Shown one piece after another: positions 45,391 through 57,516 of a DNA stretch of 64,000 nt. Position numbers and translations under genes: made by a program. Origin of the DNA: Melanocharis versteri (Eukaryota > Chordata > Aves > Passeriformes > Melanocharitidae); assembly GCA_013397845.1 (NCBI GenBank), contig VZTG01004282.1, forward strand, positions 779,299 through 843,298, written 5' to 3'. The notes beneath the pieces were generated by a model. It was not told where the DNA came from. It was given only the letters and a program-made list of their open reading frames with translations, and made no database searches. Position 1 is the first letter of the stretch; every line of letters begins with the position of its first letter.

Positions 45391-48300
45391 AAGTGAACTT
45401 GTTAGATGACGTGTTTTGAAGATAAAGTGCAAGTGCACAATATTTTTCTCTAGTGAATGTTGAAACTTCTTCCTCTGCTCTGGGAAAAATAAGCAAACAT
45501 TTCCCTAAAATAGCAAGAAGAAGCTCATTATGATTGCACAGTTTACAAGAGCCCTGTTTATGTTCACTGCTTTCTGTCTCACTGTGCTCATAAAGTTGTA
45601 GTTTGATCCTTAAATTCTTCAGAACATCAAGATGCAATTTATTGCTGTTCAAACTGCACATGACAGTTCAAATAATGTCCCCACACTTGACTAGAGATTG
45701 ACACAACATATTAAACCCAAGTATCTAACTTCATCCTGTAATGAAACACCTAAAATTTATGAGATGAGTTCATGTTCTTTTCTCTGCTCTTTGTGCACAC
45801 GTACAGAGCTACACAGTGCTAGGGAGCTCCCTGTCACCTTCCTTTCAGTTTGTTCAACTCTTCAGAAATTAAGATACAGTTATGTATCGTCACTGATATT
45901 GTTATTCTACTGATAGCATTTCTGAGGCTGGGTAGTGACTTTGGACAGTCCTTTTGACTGTGTACATGTCCTGTGCACCTTTAATTACTGCCCCTTTTCC
46001 CACCTATTTTACCTGGTCTGATCAAAGGTGTTATCCATCCCTAAACTCCTTGTTTCTCTGATACCCTTAGACTGAGAGTACAACATAAATGTAGCCCTAC
46101 AGATAATTTCACTTTCAAAAGATGTACTCAAATACCTAAGCTCTTAATGGTGTAATAGACCAACTCATGGACATCTCCCCATAGAAGAATATTATTTGAA
46201 GAACATCTTAAAAAATATTTGCAAAATGGTTCTGGACATAAAAATAGGTTTTTTATTTCTCACTGGTGAAATGAGATATGTGTGAGAACTGCCAGCAAAT
46301 TAACATATTCCATTGGTCCAATATCCCTTGTCATAGTCCCATCACACAGTACATGGACATGTTTTATCCAGAGGTGCAAAGTTGCACAGGTACCACTACT
46401 GAGCTTACTCACTATCTTAATTTCTGAATAACTCCCCTGACAGCAAAATGGCATCTTTTCCTCAAAACATACATGCAACTAATACCAGTCATGCAGAAAT
46501 CAATGCTGAAGAACACATAACACCATAGAGATTTATCAGCTGTGTTTGTAGTTCACACTCTCTTTGTAGAAAGAGCTGGCCTTATACATAAAGCAAAATA
46601 ATCAAGGTCATGCACATCACAGACAACAGCAATAAAGGTTTTCCTGCCTGTTTGTCCTTTGTGCCATTATTAGAGTATTTGCAAACAGCAATGAAATTCT
46701 AGCACCTTGAGTTACTCAATGAACCTGCAGAGACATTAGCGCTAGAGTCACATCACCTAACTTGAAGTCCATAATTCAGTCAGATAATCTCAGTTATCCC
46801 TTTAAAATCACAGGCTTCTCCACAGAATAAAGCAAGGCACTGAAGTCCTGCTGCATAGGGTCAGCCAGAGACTTCTCTGCTCTGACTGTAAAGGATATAT
46901 AAAGTGACTAACTTAGCCAGCTGAGAGAGGTGCCTAAAGCTGAGGTATAAATACCTCCCCTAGGATGGGTATTTTTAGAAATGGGTTGCTAGAACTATTA
47001 ATTCTAAAAATAAAGGTTACATCTTTACAGTTCATATTGCTACTTGCTATTTAATACATAAGATAGTTCTGCTTTCACCCTCCGGTTTTACTGGAGGTTG
47101 CTTTGTTTTCCTATGGATAAGAATTTTCTCTTTCCTAAGTCTGCCCCAAATTTTTCTGCAAATTAAGATGAAGATCTCTTGGGCTGCAGAAAGATACATT
47201 GGGTAAAAGAAATTCAAAGGACCTTGTACAGTTTGCAAAGAAAGAAATTTACATCTCCTAACACCAGCCACCACTGAAGAAAACCTTCTCAGAGAGAAAC
47301 AAATCTTGAGTGATGCAGACTGTAGAACAGAGACACGTTTGTGTAATGCACAGGTTCACTGACATGCACTGCAGCAGGGATGTGTCAGAGAAAATCCATA
47401 AGAAAAGAGTGCTTTTTCCTCTGCCTGTTTCCATTCAGGTCATGAGATTGTGGGGAGCAGGACGTGGAAAGGAGGAAATGCTGTTATTCCACATTACAGA
47501 CACAGAGCCACATGAAAAGTCCACATTAGATGCAGCACTACACCTTGGAGACAGAAGCTCTTGGCTCCAAGTATTGGATCGTTCTGTCTCCTCTGGATTC
47601 TCCTGGACCTCCATCTGCCCTTGCACCGTCACACTCAATAAATAGCAGACACTAAAACAACCTGTACAAGGCAGGCCTTACAGCCTTTGCTTTCTCTGCA
47701 GAGAAAACTACCCTGAAAACAGTGAAAAGAAGAAATCATGTGTCAGGGCTGCTTCTATGCTGGCTGAAATGGAATGGTAAAGCAAGGAAGCATTTCTACA
47801 TGTACTTTAAGGAACCCAAGGGATTACTGTGCCTTCTAAACAGCACCCCTGGCAATTTCTCAAGCACAGTGAGCATGAACACTACTCAGACCTTTGTGCA
47901 TAAGCTCACACCAAGAAAGAGCTGGTCGTGTTTCTGACATGACTGGTGCTTTGGAGGGATCCTTGAATACAGCTATGTCTCTTGCTGGTTAATGAGGGCT
48001 TTGAAAAATTGCTCATCTTGGCCAGCACAAAAACGAGCATTCATGGAATGGAAACCTTCCCCCTTTAACTGAAAAGCTCTATGTAAGCAAAAGGTTGCTT
48101 CGTGTTTGACACTGTTTAGCAAAGCGTGGCAATGAGTGAAGTCTCCTGCCCCTTTACAGAGCTTGGTATTTAGATGCGTTCTCTTTTGTGCTAAAAATAA
48201 CAAAGGGAGTATTTGGAAGAAATCAGAATAGATGAGCTGATACATTATTGATAGAAGTTTCAAGCAGCCTGCCACTCTGTTTTGTTATGTGGTTGAAGCT

Positions 48301-48979
48301 CAATTTTTAATGAAGCAACTTATGAAAATCTGATGGGGTGAAAAACATGACCTCTAAATGATACTGTACACAGAAGTTCCCATCAGATAGCTGAACTGCC
48401 CTCTTTCACATCCCATCAGAGATTTACCTCAACTTGACCCTGTGGTTTACAGGCAAGAGAGACAATACCCTGACTCAGACAGGAAAGGTGGCATTAGAGA
48501 GATGCACAACTCTGAAAGAGGACTAAACAAACTGGCCTTTTCTCCTATTGTGCATATTGTTCCATCATGTGCATACTGACTAATGCTCCATCCTATTAGA
48601 AACACACCTCCAATTTGTTGAGAACATGTTTACTAAAACATTGTTTGTACAGAAAAATCCGTGGGAATCACACCATAAAGTGCACCAGGAGTGGAACAGC
48701 ACGACAAGGAGGTACCCTGAATACCCAGGAAAGACTGGCAGAAACAGGTTTTAAAACATATGGGCATGGCATTAACAGAAGCCAGACCTGGAGCATTTGT
48801 TCTTGATGATGCAAGAATGAAGAATTTATGCAACTGGGGGTTTTTTGTCTTCTGTCTAAAATAACTATTCTGCTATCATTTTAACTTATTCCTTATTCCC
48901 TACAGCTGTGATAACATCCTCAAACCGCAATTGGAGAAACTGTTCTTCCATCTTCTAGATCCATTTTCTGAAATCTAGA
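45391..48979. other. non-coding stretch, no gene seen
   Basis: No gene is seen. Frames of 94 codons (minus, 45,377-45,661), 111 codons (plus, 47,310-47,645, opposed by a minus frame) and 100 codons (minus, 47,973-48,275) match nothing known. I see no clear repeat. Confidence 0.6.
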
Positions 48980-49330
48980 AATAAAGCACATATAAATAAT
49001 CTTCTTTCATTCAATTACCTTCTAATCTGATAATGAACCAATATGTGCTTCTGTTTACCAAAATAGCAATACTTCCACTATGAATACTGGCTAATTTATA
49101 GTTGCTGCCCTGTACACAAAATGTAATCGACTGGCCTGGAGTAAAGTTACATTTATGATAAAAAGATGACATTCATGCGGTTATATTCAAGAGTTTACTA
49201 CCCAGAATAAGGAAAGAATTAATGGAAAATGCTTTCATAAAATTAATTATAAGATGTGATCATATGTCAGGGAGATAAGCATAAATGATTCAGCAACACA
49301 ATACATAAAAAAAAGAGAAGCTCAGCATAT
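48980..49330. promoter_or_regulatory. possible conserved AT-rich element
   Basis: Many homeodomain-type words (CAATTACC, TCTAATC, AATTAATTATAAG) and a MAF/AP-1-like TGATTCAGCA at about 49,287-49,296 occur without simple-repeat structure. It reads like a conserved non-coding element, but AT-rich DNA yields such words easily. Confidence 0.2.
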
Positions 49331-50212
49331 TTCACAGAGAATACTAAGTCATGAATATAGAACTTTATACAATAAAAGCCAAATTTTTCCCTGGCCTTCA
49401 TGAATCAATTTTAATGAAGGCAGTGGAATCACATCTGCAGATTCCAAGAGGGATCTGGCTGTAAAGGCTCTTTACCTGCCCAAGTAAAATGTCCTTATTC
49501 AGTTCATGTTCTCAGAGACGTGATGGACTGGTACAAAATCACCAATCTGTCTTCAATGAGTTTTCTAGTTCTTGAATCAGCATTTTTTAATTCTTTAACA
49601 TATATTATTGCATTTCTAAATTATACTGTATGTTTCTCTATTGTACCAATCTTCAGAGAAAATTTAGAAATACTATGGAGCATTCACTGGCACTTCATAA
49701 GTGAAACTGTTAAGGTACAATACAAACATCCTATAACCCTCCCATATTATAACTCATGAGTGTGAAAAGGTATTCCTAACATATTACTTAAAGAGCATCA
49801 CTTGTTATCAGTAATCTCTTCACAACAGAGTATAATCACTTTCACAATGGAAGAACAAGGGAAAGGGGAAAAGAATGAAAGAAAAGAAGTAGGACAATAC
49901 TTGTCAAGAAAAATGTCAAAATGAGAACCTTGATCTCCTCTGAGTTACACTACCGTAAATCCACCAAGAGCAGAGAGACTTTTGCTAAGTGTAGCATTCA
50001 GAAATCACCTGGCTCTCCAAAGTGACCTACATTCAAGTCATGCTTAATCACAAGACCCCTCTTCTTGCCAGACTTCTGAACTCTGCTCCAGCAGGATATC
50101 TTTTCTTTCTCCAATTTGTTTTAACCACTACACTTATGTGCCTCTTGGACCGAGATTCACAGACATCTCTTTTTAAATATTAAGCACCAAATTAAACCTC
50201 TTGTTTTGCTAC
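49331..50212. other. AT-rich non-coding stretch
   Basis: Nothing is recognised apart from a purine-rich stretch on the plus strand at about 49,847-49,895. The longest frame is 79 codons (49,520-49,759) and is unlike any known protein. Confidence 0.6.
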
Positions 50213-50387
50213 CTAGCAGAGTGGAAGAATGACCTTGTGATTAAAAGGTCTGGACTAGGATCCAAAACTCTGGTTTAATTCCTCACTTCAACAGAGGATC
50301 CTTGTATGACTTCATACAAATCACTTACTATATCTCTTTCCACTTCAATTTCTTGTCATAAAATAGGGATAAATGATTATATTATCC
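50213..50387 (+). repeat. MIR-type SINE, nearly full length, diverged
   Basis: The order of a MIR-type element is preserved. A tRNA-like head (GTGATTAAAAGGTCTGGACT) has a B-box-like GGTTTAATTCC at 50,272-50,282. The core follows (CTTGTATGACTTCATACAAAT then CACTTACTATATCTCT, parallel to TGTGTGACCTTGGGCAAGT-CACTTAACCTCT). Then comes a tail, TTTCTTGTCATAAAATAGGG-ATAA, parallel to TTTCCTCATCTGTAAAATGGGGATAA. This is the best repeat fossil in the window. It could belong to a related amniote CORE-SINE family rather than MIR itself. Confidence 0.7.
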
Positions 50388-51610
50388 CCGTGGCCATGCC
50401 ATGAAGATTTGCCTCTAGCTGCCCAGGGCAATGGTGTGTCAAAGACAGCAGCAGGCTGCAACGATGACTTAAATTCCCTTCCTGGAAATTGTCCCACATA
50501 CCTTGCTAGAAAGCTTAGGCCTGCTACAAAATCAGTTAATATGATTCCCTTCAAGAAGAATTAGAGCACATTTACAAAATGGGAGCTGAAGGAAGGCCCT
50601 CGAGCCCACTGGAGCAGGCAGAGCGAGATGTGCCATGAACACATGACCATTCACACTCAGCCACTGCTCTGCAGTGGTGTCATTGCTATCACCACTGGTA
50701 CCGACTGCGCTACTACAGATGTTTTGTTTGTAGCAAGGGACCCCACTATTTGATACGACCTATCATTAGAGTGCTACAGCAGCACAAGTTGGCTCAAGTT
50801 TGAAATAAATCTAACCAGAAATGGCCCCAAAGGGGAAGTTCTGTATCCTGCACAAACCATGCTGCAGGCCCTGGGCTGCTCCTGCTGCCCGTGTCCTCCG
50901 TGACTGGCACAGGGCACGGGGCACAGGGCTGGTGTCCCGTCACACTGTGGGGTGCCATGGACAGCTAAACATGAGCAAGGGTGAACAACGCCACTCCACA
51001 AACCTGGGGTCTGGGATTCCCTCCCCCTCCCCTGATGCTTTTAGGGGGTTAACTTTCTCACAATCAGGTATTGGGGCAATCTAGAGTTTCAGGCCCACAG
51101 CCCGTCCTGCAGCTTGAAGCGAGGGAGTTAAGCATGATGCCCCTGATAATTTGTGTGTTTCTCATGCAGTTCTGTTTACCTCAGAGAATAGCTCAGATTC
51201 ATGTGGTGGCTCATCTGTTTGTTTCCCAGGAGTGTCCTCCTCATCAGGTACAAATGACTTGTTGTTTCCCCGTCCTGTCTGCCTCCTTGGTGACGGATAG
51301 ATGAGACCCGCTCCCTGTGCTCTGGGACTCTAATGTGATCTGGGTCGCGCTTGTGGCAGGCGGGGGTGGCTCGGGGGGAGAGGAGTGCAGGGAAGGGGCA
51401 GTTAACACTATGAGAACTAAAATCTCTTTGTAGCTGAGCGTGTTTGTGTGCATTTCCAACCTACCTGCAATTCGCTGCCAGCTGCTTCACCAGCCCAGAC
51501 TCAGGGGAACAATGGCTCGGGAGCAACGCTAGCAGAAAAGGCAGATCTAAAAATAGATCTTTGTAGGGCTAAAATCAGGGGGGCAACATTTTGAGAAAGC
51601 GTTATTTTAT
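50388..51610. other. GC- and CpG-elevated non-coding stretch
   Basis: From about 50,860 to 51,605 G, C and CpG are more frequent than in the flanks (for example GTCGCGC, GGCGGGGG and CTCGGGGGG within 51,345-51,380). Three near-tandem GGCACRGG words occur at 50,906-50,930, and CCCTCCCCCTCCCC near 51,019-51,032. G-runs at 51,362-51,398 could fold as a G-quadruplex with one long loop. No exon is recognised. It may be a weak CpG-island-like element. Confidence 0.45.
51362..51398 (+). other. G-run cluster, possible G-quadruplex
   Basis: Four G-runs (GGGGG 51,362-51,366, GGGGGG 51,373-51,378, GGG 51,390-51,392, GGGG 51,395-51,398) are separated by 6, 11 and 2 bases. The middle loop exceeds the usual limit of 7, so folding is uncertain. 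Confidence 0.35.
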
Positions 51611-53289
51611 TTGGTTTACTAACAGGTATATTTTGTGCAGAGTGCAAAGTCACTGTGTTTGTTGCCTTGGACTCTTCGAGCACTCTTGAAGGCCCAATTC
51701 TATCCTCACTTAGAGGCAAACGGAAAGTCACCGATCCATTCCTTTTACTTACTTACATTTACAGTTATGCAACTTATAGCCCAAGTCACAATCTACTGTT
51801 TTGCTGGCTGCCTGCCTGATGACAGAAGATGCAATTGTATTTATAAAACCAGCCTACACTCCTTTCATTTTTTCTTTAGAAGCTCATTTTTATAGGCAGT
51901 CTTAATTTGGCAGTTACACTTCAGCAGGGATCACATGCACATTTTTTCTTTTGATTCACATAGTTTCAGATGCCCTGAACTCCATTCAAATTCAACTCCA
52001 TGCACAGCGAAGCCAAGTTTCACCAGCACTATGACTGAAATCATACATTTCTGGGAACATCACAGTTTCAACAGAAAACCTTAAACTGACCCCATTTCTG
52101 TCAAATCTGGCTAGAGATTCATCAAAAAAGTTCACAAAGTCTTTAACAAAACCAAAGTAAAAGCTCAGTCTCGGCTCTTAATGATATCCACAGGAGTTGT
52201 GTTGCTGACAGCAGAGGCAGCAGGATTGGGATCCCAGTTAATTAACCTCCACATTTTACACTGCGCACAGAAAACATTTCACACAATTCCACTTGTCTCA
52301 ATCAACTGGCTCAATTAATAAAAACAGGTCTGGGAACATTCTCCCACTGGATTTGGGGCAGCATCTTGGGCTTGCTTGAATTCTCTACATTCTCTGGTAG
52401 GAAATCCTGTTGATTTCATTTTCATCTTTCTCTCCCTCTCAATTTGAAAATAGAATCTATGATTTTCCATCATTTCCACTTAGATAGAAATATGTTGTGA
52501 AAGGTAATTTTATTGCTGAAAAATAATCTTCCTAATGTCAGCCATTATTTCACTCTCAGTGTGACAACTAGGGTAAGTGTTGGAAATCACTGTATGTTTC
52601 AGCTAAAGTATCTTGACAACACAAACGAAGAAGAAAAAGGTAGTCTTTTTGTTAATGAAAACTGCACTGTTATTTTGGTCTATAATGGAGAGATTCATGT
52701 AAATGATTGCCTGTCGTTTATACTAAAGAAAAATAGAAAAAAAAAAATCAGCAAGCAGGAATAGTGGTTTCTTTCCTTCCTCCTTGATTTTGCTCTTATA
52801 TTTACTGTAATCAGCCCTTTCACAACCTTTTACCTCTGACATAACATTCATGGTTCTCTTAGTAAAATAAATCAAAATCCATCACCAGACTGAAGCTACC
52901 AGCTTTGCAAAAACTAGGGAAACTGTAGCCATGCACTTTTAAGAGTAAACGTTATCCTATTTATAGATCTATAGGCATTTTGTATGTAATATTATACAGT
53001 AAAACCATCCTAACCCACATCTCTGCAATTAACACAGCCACCTGTATGTCAAGTCAGAGTGGAGGACTCCTTCCTTTGGGGATTGAGGGACAGATGATAT
53101 CTCCTACTGCTCTCATCCCTCAGGGCTCTTCTGCAATGCTACATTTCTCCCCTTTCCCCACTGCACCTGCAGACAAAAGAGCTGTCCAACTATGTCAGAA
53201 TTGCAAAATTCAAATTCAGAGACAGGGAGAAAGAAAAATGCCGATAAAGTTGCATTACTTTATGTTTTTTTGCCCAACTTGAAAGTTGA
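51611..53289. other. AT-rich non-coding stretch
   Basis: No gene is called. The 83-codon frame at 52,513-52,764 (plus) contains GEIHVNDCL, which recalls a PDZ-domain strand, but no other PDZ landmark (GLGF-type loop, helix) is present and it ends in a lysine run, so I consider it chance. The 100-codon frame at 52,980-53,282 is also unrecognised. Confidence 0.6.
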
Positions 53290-53700
53290 ATAAAGGAGAG
53301 AATTTAAAATTTTTCGTAGCTTGCTCCTCTTTCTTACCTCATGAGTGAGAACATTGTTATTAACTCCATAAATAGGCTTTCAATTAGCTTTAGCAATCAG
53401 GTCTGCAAAGTCCAGGCAGCAGAGAGGGCTGCGAGAGAACTGAAACCGCAGTGGGCAAAGCAAAACCAGCAGCATCTTCAGCAAAGATGCTTCAGAATTT
53501 CAGAGCTCTGATAACTTCCTGTGTCAATTACTGTTCTCAGCAATTTATTCACGTTTTAAAATTCTCCTCTTAAAATTCGAGGTCATCAGATCTGCCCTTT
53601 GCAATCATATTACAATCTCTTAAATTTACGCTTTGCATTCAACAGAGAATTTCTGATGAAGTTTTTCAGCTTGATTTTCCAACTATCCAGAAACTCCGGT
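53290..53700. promoter_or_regulatory. candidate conserved regulatory element
   Basis: Words such as ACATTGTTATTAAC (SOX-like), CCATAAATAGG (MEF2/CArG-like), CAATTAGC and TCAATTACTG (homeodomain-like) and TTTGCAATCATATTAC are packed into about 400 bp with no repeat or coding signal. By texture this resembles a conserved enhancer. It is inference only. Confidence 0.3.
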
Positions 53701-54143
53701 TAGTGCTTAAGCAGATGGAATATGTGAAATTTTTGCTTCTTGGGTTTATAGATTGAGATGATGCATGCTGGTATTGCATTTGGGCAAAGCTTACTCACAC
53801 AAGTAGTCTTTTCTAATGGAAATAGCTTCATTTAAGGGGGAGTGAGCAAAGAATTTGCAGAATTGGATGAGAATTCCCTGAATCTATTCCTGGTGCAGAT
53901 CTAACTTTCTTTTCACTGCCTGATGAAGAAAAACAAGTAAAAACAAATTAAGAAACACTTCTAGAATTTTAAGAGAATGCAGGACACAAATTGACAGACA
54001 GCAGTGACTCATTGCATTGCAGTTCTGTAGAACAGCAAGAAGTCCCCAGGCTCTTAATTTTAGGAAAGTAATCCTGAACTTCCTGCTGGGGAAAAGATGG
54101 AGCAAAGCCACTTTGGCTTGGCTTCCTACCTAAGAATACTGCC

Positions 54144-54162
54144 ATATATATATACACACACA
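54144..54162 (+). repeat. compound (AT)n(AC)n microsatellite
   Basis: Five AT units followed directly by four AC units; an ordinary compound simple repeat. Confidence 0.85.
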
Positions 54163-55147
54163 TAAGAGTTGCCTATGAAAAGCACAGTGAAAATACAGGA
54201 ATTCTATATGAAGAGTTTGGACCAAGTCTGTGTCAGCTTGTTAATACAAGAAAAGCTGTCTTTCACTTTGCTGAAAGACACCATTTTGTTGCTGGGGCAC
54301 TGAGAGGCACTGAGAAGGTTCACCTGGTGAGGGAGAGAAACTAAGATTTGTGCGCTGATTCTTCTTAAGTTGCTTCTAGGGTTTTCCTTTTTACGCACAA
54401 AACAAAAGCAAACCGGTTGAAAAAACTTGGGCAACAACGTGGCAGCCTTTCCCATGTCAAGCAGCACCACAGGGAGAGGCTCTCTTGTGCCTTAGCAAGA
54501 GGTTTTCCCATTAAATTTTACTGCAGCAGTGTTAAGCAATAGGCACGGACCTTGTTAGTCTTTACCTGCTCTGCAGTCCTTTACCTGTCAAAGTCCTGAA
54601 AAATAAATTCATTTTTCTATGCTAATTTTAAAAGCAAAGACAACCCCTTCCTTCAAACGACTGCTCTTCCCAGCTGAAGAAAGACAAAAAGCCTGGCAGT
54701 ACTGAATGCTACTCCTCTTGCACAGAAATGAAGAGGTCTTCCATAAGCTGTCAGAGTCTGCTGATGTCCAGGAGAGTTCCCAAAGCCCTGAAAGTAAAAG
54801 CTGGAATCTCTACCTCTGCCCAAACATGTACATGGTTTCTGAGCTCAGGAGTGGTCTAGCAGGGAATTTCCCAAAGTAAGAAGTTATAGCAGAGGCAGGT
54901 AAAGATCCACAGTTTGCCTCAGGCTATTTTCCAGCACCAACAGACTGCATCTGTAGGGGCACGTATCTAAATCAGGGGAGCCTTCACAGCAAGAATGTAA
55001 CCAGCCACAGGAAACCTCCCCTGAGTCGGGACATTCACAGAGGCCTGAGCCATCCCACCGTGAACCCATGCAGGTGCCATCAACCTGCCCGTCCTCCACA
55101 GCCTGTCTGAGCTCCCAGGAATGCAGACCTGCTGGGCACCGGCTGCT

Positions 55148-55159
55148 CACACACACACA
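55148..55159 (+). repeat. short (CA)n microsatellite
   Basis: Six CA units; ordinary simple repeat. Confidence 0.8.
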
Positions 55160-55842
55160 GATGCCCACCTGGACTCTTGACATGGGGAAACATAACTCAC
55201 ATTGATTCTCTGCAATTTAACCCAAGCGCCACAGCAGAAAGGAAATGAAATTCGTTATTTCCAGTCCTTCAGACTTCCTGCCCCTCTTCTGCTGTAGGCA
55301 GCATCCCTGTTCTCATGCCATATGTGCTCCTTCCCTTTCTCCTCTGTGAGCAGCTTTTTGCTCTCACTGGTTGTTGCAGGCCAAGGAATCAGCCTCAGAT
55401 GGTGAGGAAATTCCATCTTCTCACTAATTCTTTGGCAGGAGTAGTTTTAGGGCACAAATACCTTGGAGCAGACCCACAAACAAGAAACTAGAGCTACAGA
55501 CAGAGCAACATTGACCTGTGCTTGCCCGCACAGCACAACACATTTTCCTTGCTGGGGCAGAGGGAAGGGGATGGTGTCAGTCTGTGAAACAGCACTTACG
55601 TGCAACATACAGCAGCAGAGTAAAAAGCTCTGAATTTTCACCAGAGTCAATTTACCAGCAGTTCCAACTCAGTTGTTGGGAAGGCAGAGAGCAGCAAACA
55701 GCCCACACAGCAGGAGCACGGGCAGCACGTGCCACACCCCTGCTACCTTGTGCAAATCGAGTGCTCCTCTCATAGACACAAACACCCATGTTCTGTCCTC
55801 TCTGCCACTGGGGGTAGGGTAGGAAAATGGGCCGGGAAAATA

Positions 55843-55906
55843 CATTCACAGAACTGTAGAATGGTTTAGGTTGGGAGGGACCTCAAAGGTCATCTAGTTC
55901 CAACCA
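55843..55906 (-). mobile_element. CR1 LINE, 3'-terminal fragment
   Basis: Read on the plus strand, ATTCACAG-AACTGTAG-AATGG corresponds to the reverse complement of the 8-bp tail units of CR1 (family form ATCATAGA-ATCATAGA-ATGG). Next come TTTAGGTTGGGAGGGACCTC and AAAGGTCATCTAGTTCCAACC, the reverse complement of the conserved CR1 3' end. The element is on the minus strand, is cut to about 64 bp as is usual for the 5'-truncated CR1 copies of birds, and carries no ORF. It is the strongest taxonomic clue in the window. Confidence 0.92.
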
Positions 55907-57496
55907 CGCGCAGGGAGATAGTTATTCTTATTGCACTATTTGAAGAGAATGAGGTTTGAAAGCAAAACATCTCTCTAGAGACCTACAGAAGCTGGGGCCT
56001 GACCTTGATGCACTGTTACCTGTGACTAATGTTAACTGGTGCAAACAACCCCACTCATACTGCTGCTGAAAAATGCAAAACAAGGACCAAAGATTTTTCC
56101 TGCAAAATTGTGGCAGAAATTTAAATATTAATTTGCTGTTGCTTTCTATTAATACCAAGCAACAGGTTTAAGTGACCCAGTCATTCTTGGGAATTGATTT
56201 TAAACCTCACACTCAGGCACTTCTGTGTGGCAAATGTTAAACCAGCATGGAAAGGTGCTGATATATTTCTACAGGAAAGTCCTTAAGTACTTAAGCCAGC
56301 AGTAGAAAAAGCTTTCCAAAAAAATATTCACTTTTGGGATTAAGTGGTATTTCTTGAGGTTCACATTTTAGTCGGGACTATAGTACCAGCAACCAGAACA
56401 ATCCTTTATAAATTGAACAGACTTAGAAATACAAGGGCAAGTCTTACTTTCATATAAAACTAGATAAGGAAGAAGGACAAAGGAAGCAAAGGCCTCAGTA
56501 CTTTTGAAATTCCATGAGTGTTATGCACCCAACATCACACTCTGAAATGTCTTAATTCTTTTTTCAGCTTCTAGGGATTTTTTTAAAATATATTTTGAGA
56601 AACAACAGCCTTGTTTACAAATCCTACCAAAGATGGTGCTTGCTTGATATTAGGAGTGCAGCAAAACCTCCAGCACCACTCTACCTGCCTGAGACAAAAT
56701 CTAGTTCTGCTTAAGACCTTTGCACTCAGGAGAGGCTCCTCCAGAGCACAGGAGGCAGCAGGGCACACCTGACTGTACAGAGGGCTGATCCCACACTCGG
56801 ACACCCCTGTCAGCTCCAGGCATCCTGCTGGTTTTGGCAGTGCTGCATTTCTAAGCAGCCACTCTTCCAGGACTCATGAAGAATAAAGTAAAATATATCC
56901 TAAATATGATGGCCCGAAACCATAAAAGGGTTTGAGAACCCTTTTTAGGAACAAAAAAAAAAGGGGGTTTAGGGACAAAGGATTACTATTCACTACTTGT
57001 TTATATAAAATCCAATCTCATGTAGTTCATACTCATCCATATATAATGGAATGTAATTGTAGGGAGAAACTGTCTTATTTTTTCATGCAACATGTTTACT
57101 TGTGAGTGGATAATGGGAATAGCAATGGGTTGGCTGGGCTTGGTAATAGAATGCTTTGCAGGTATGGCAAAAAACCTAAGCCACAGCAATTACGAAGCTG
57201 AGTTCGCTGTTCCTCAGAACAAAATCTTTATTAGCTATTCAGGTGGGTATTTGTCCAGCACCCAGCAAACAGGGCAGAGATTTGGGGTGGGGACGCTCTA
57301 TGTTTCTGCAATCTTACTCATAAAAATTTGCAGTTTGCTCATGGATGATGTATGACCAGGAAAATTAGCTAATTTTCATAATAAATAATTTGTTGCAAAT
57401 TCTTTTCTCATTGTCCTACAGAGACTTGCCTGATTGGGAAAACTTTCAGTCTTTTCAGAGTCTTGAAATTCATTACCAAAACATTTTTTCTAAAAA

Positions 57497-57516
57497 AGAG
57501 AGAGAGAGAGAGAGAG
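57497..57516 (+). repeat. (AG)10 microsatellite
   Basis: Ten perfect AG units directly after an A-run; likely polymorphic in length. Confidence 0.95.

Larger units (their letters stand above)
53701..55842. other. non-coding stretch with small microsatellites
   Basis: No gene is seen. (AT)5(AC)4 is at 54,144-54,162 and (CA)6 at 55,148-55,159. GGCACTGAGA occurs twice around 54,297-54,317. GC-richer DNA at 54,880-55,200 carries an unrecognised 99-codon minus-strand frame. Confidence 0.6.

Noticed and set aside
52513..52764. 83-codon frame with a PDZ-like GEIHVNDCL segment
   Set aside because: Only one short strand-like similarity; the carboxylate-binding loop and helix of a PDZ domain are absent and the frame ends in a lysine run.
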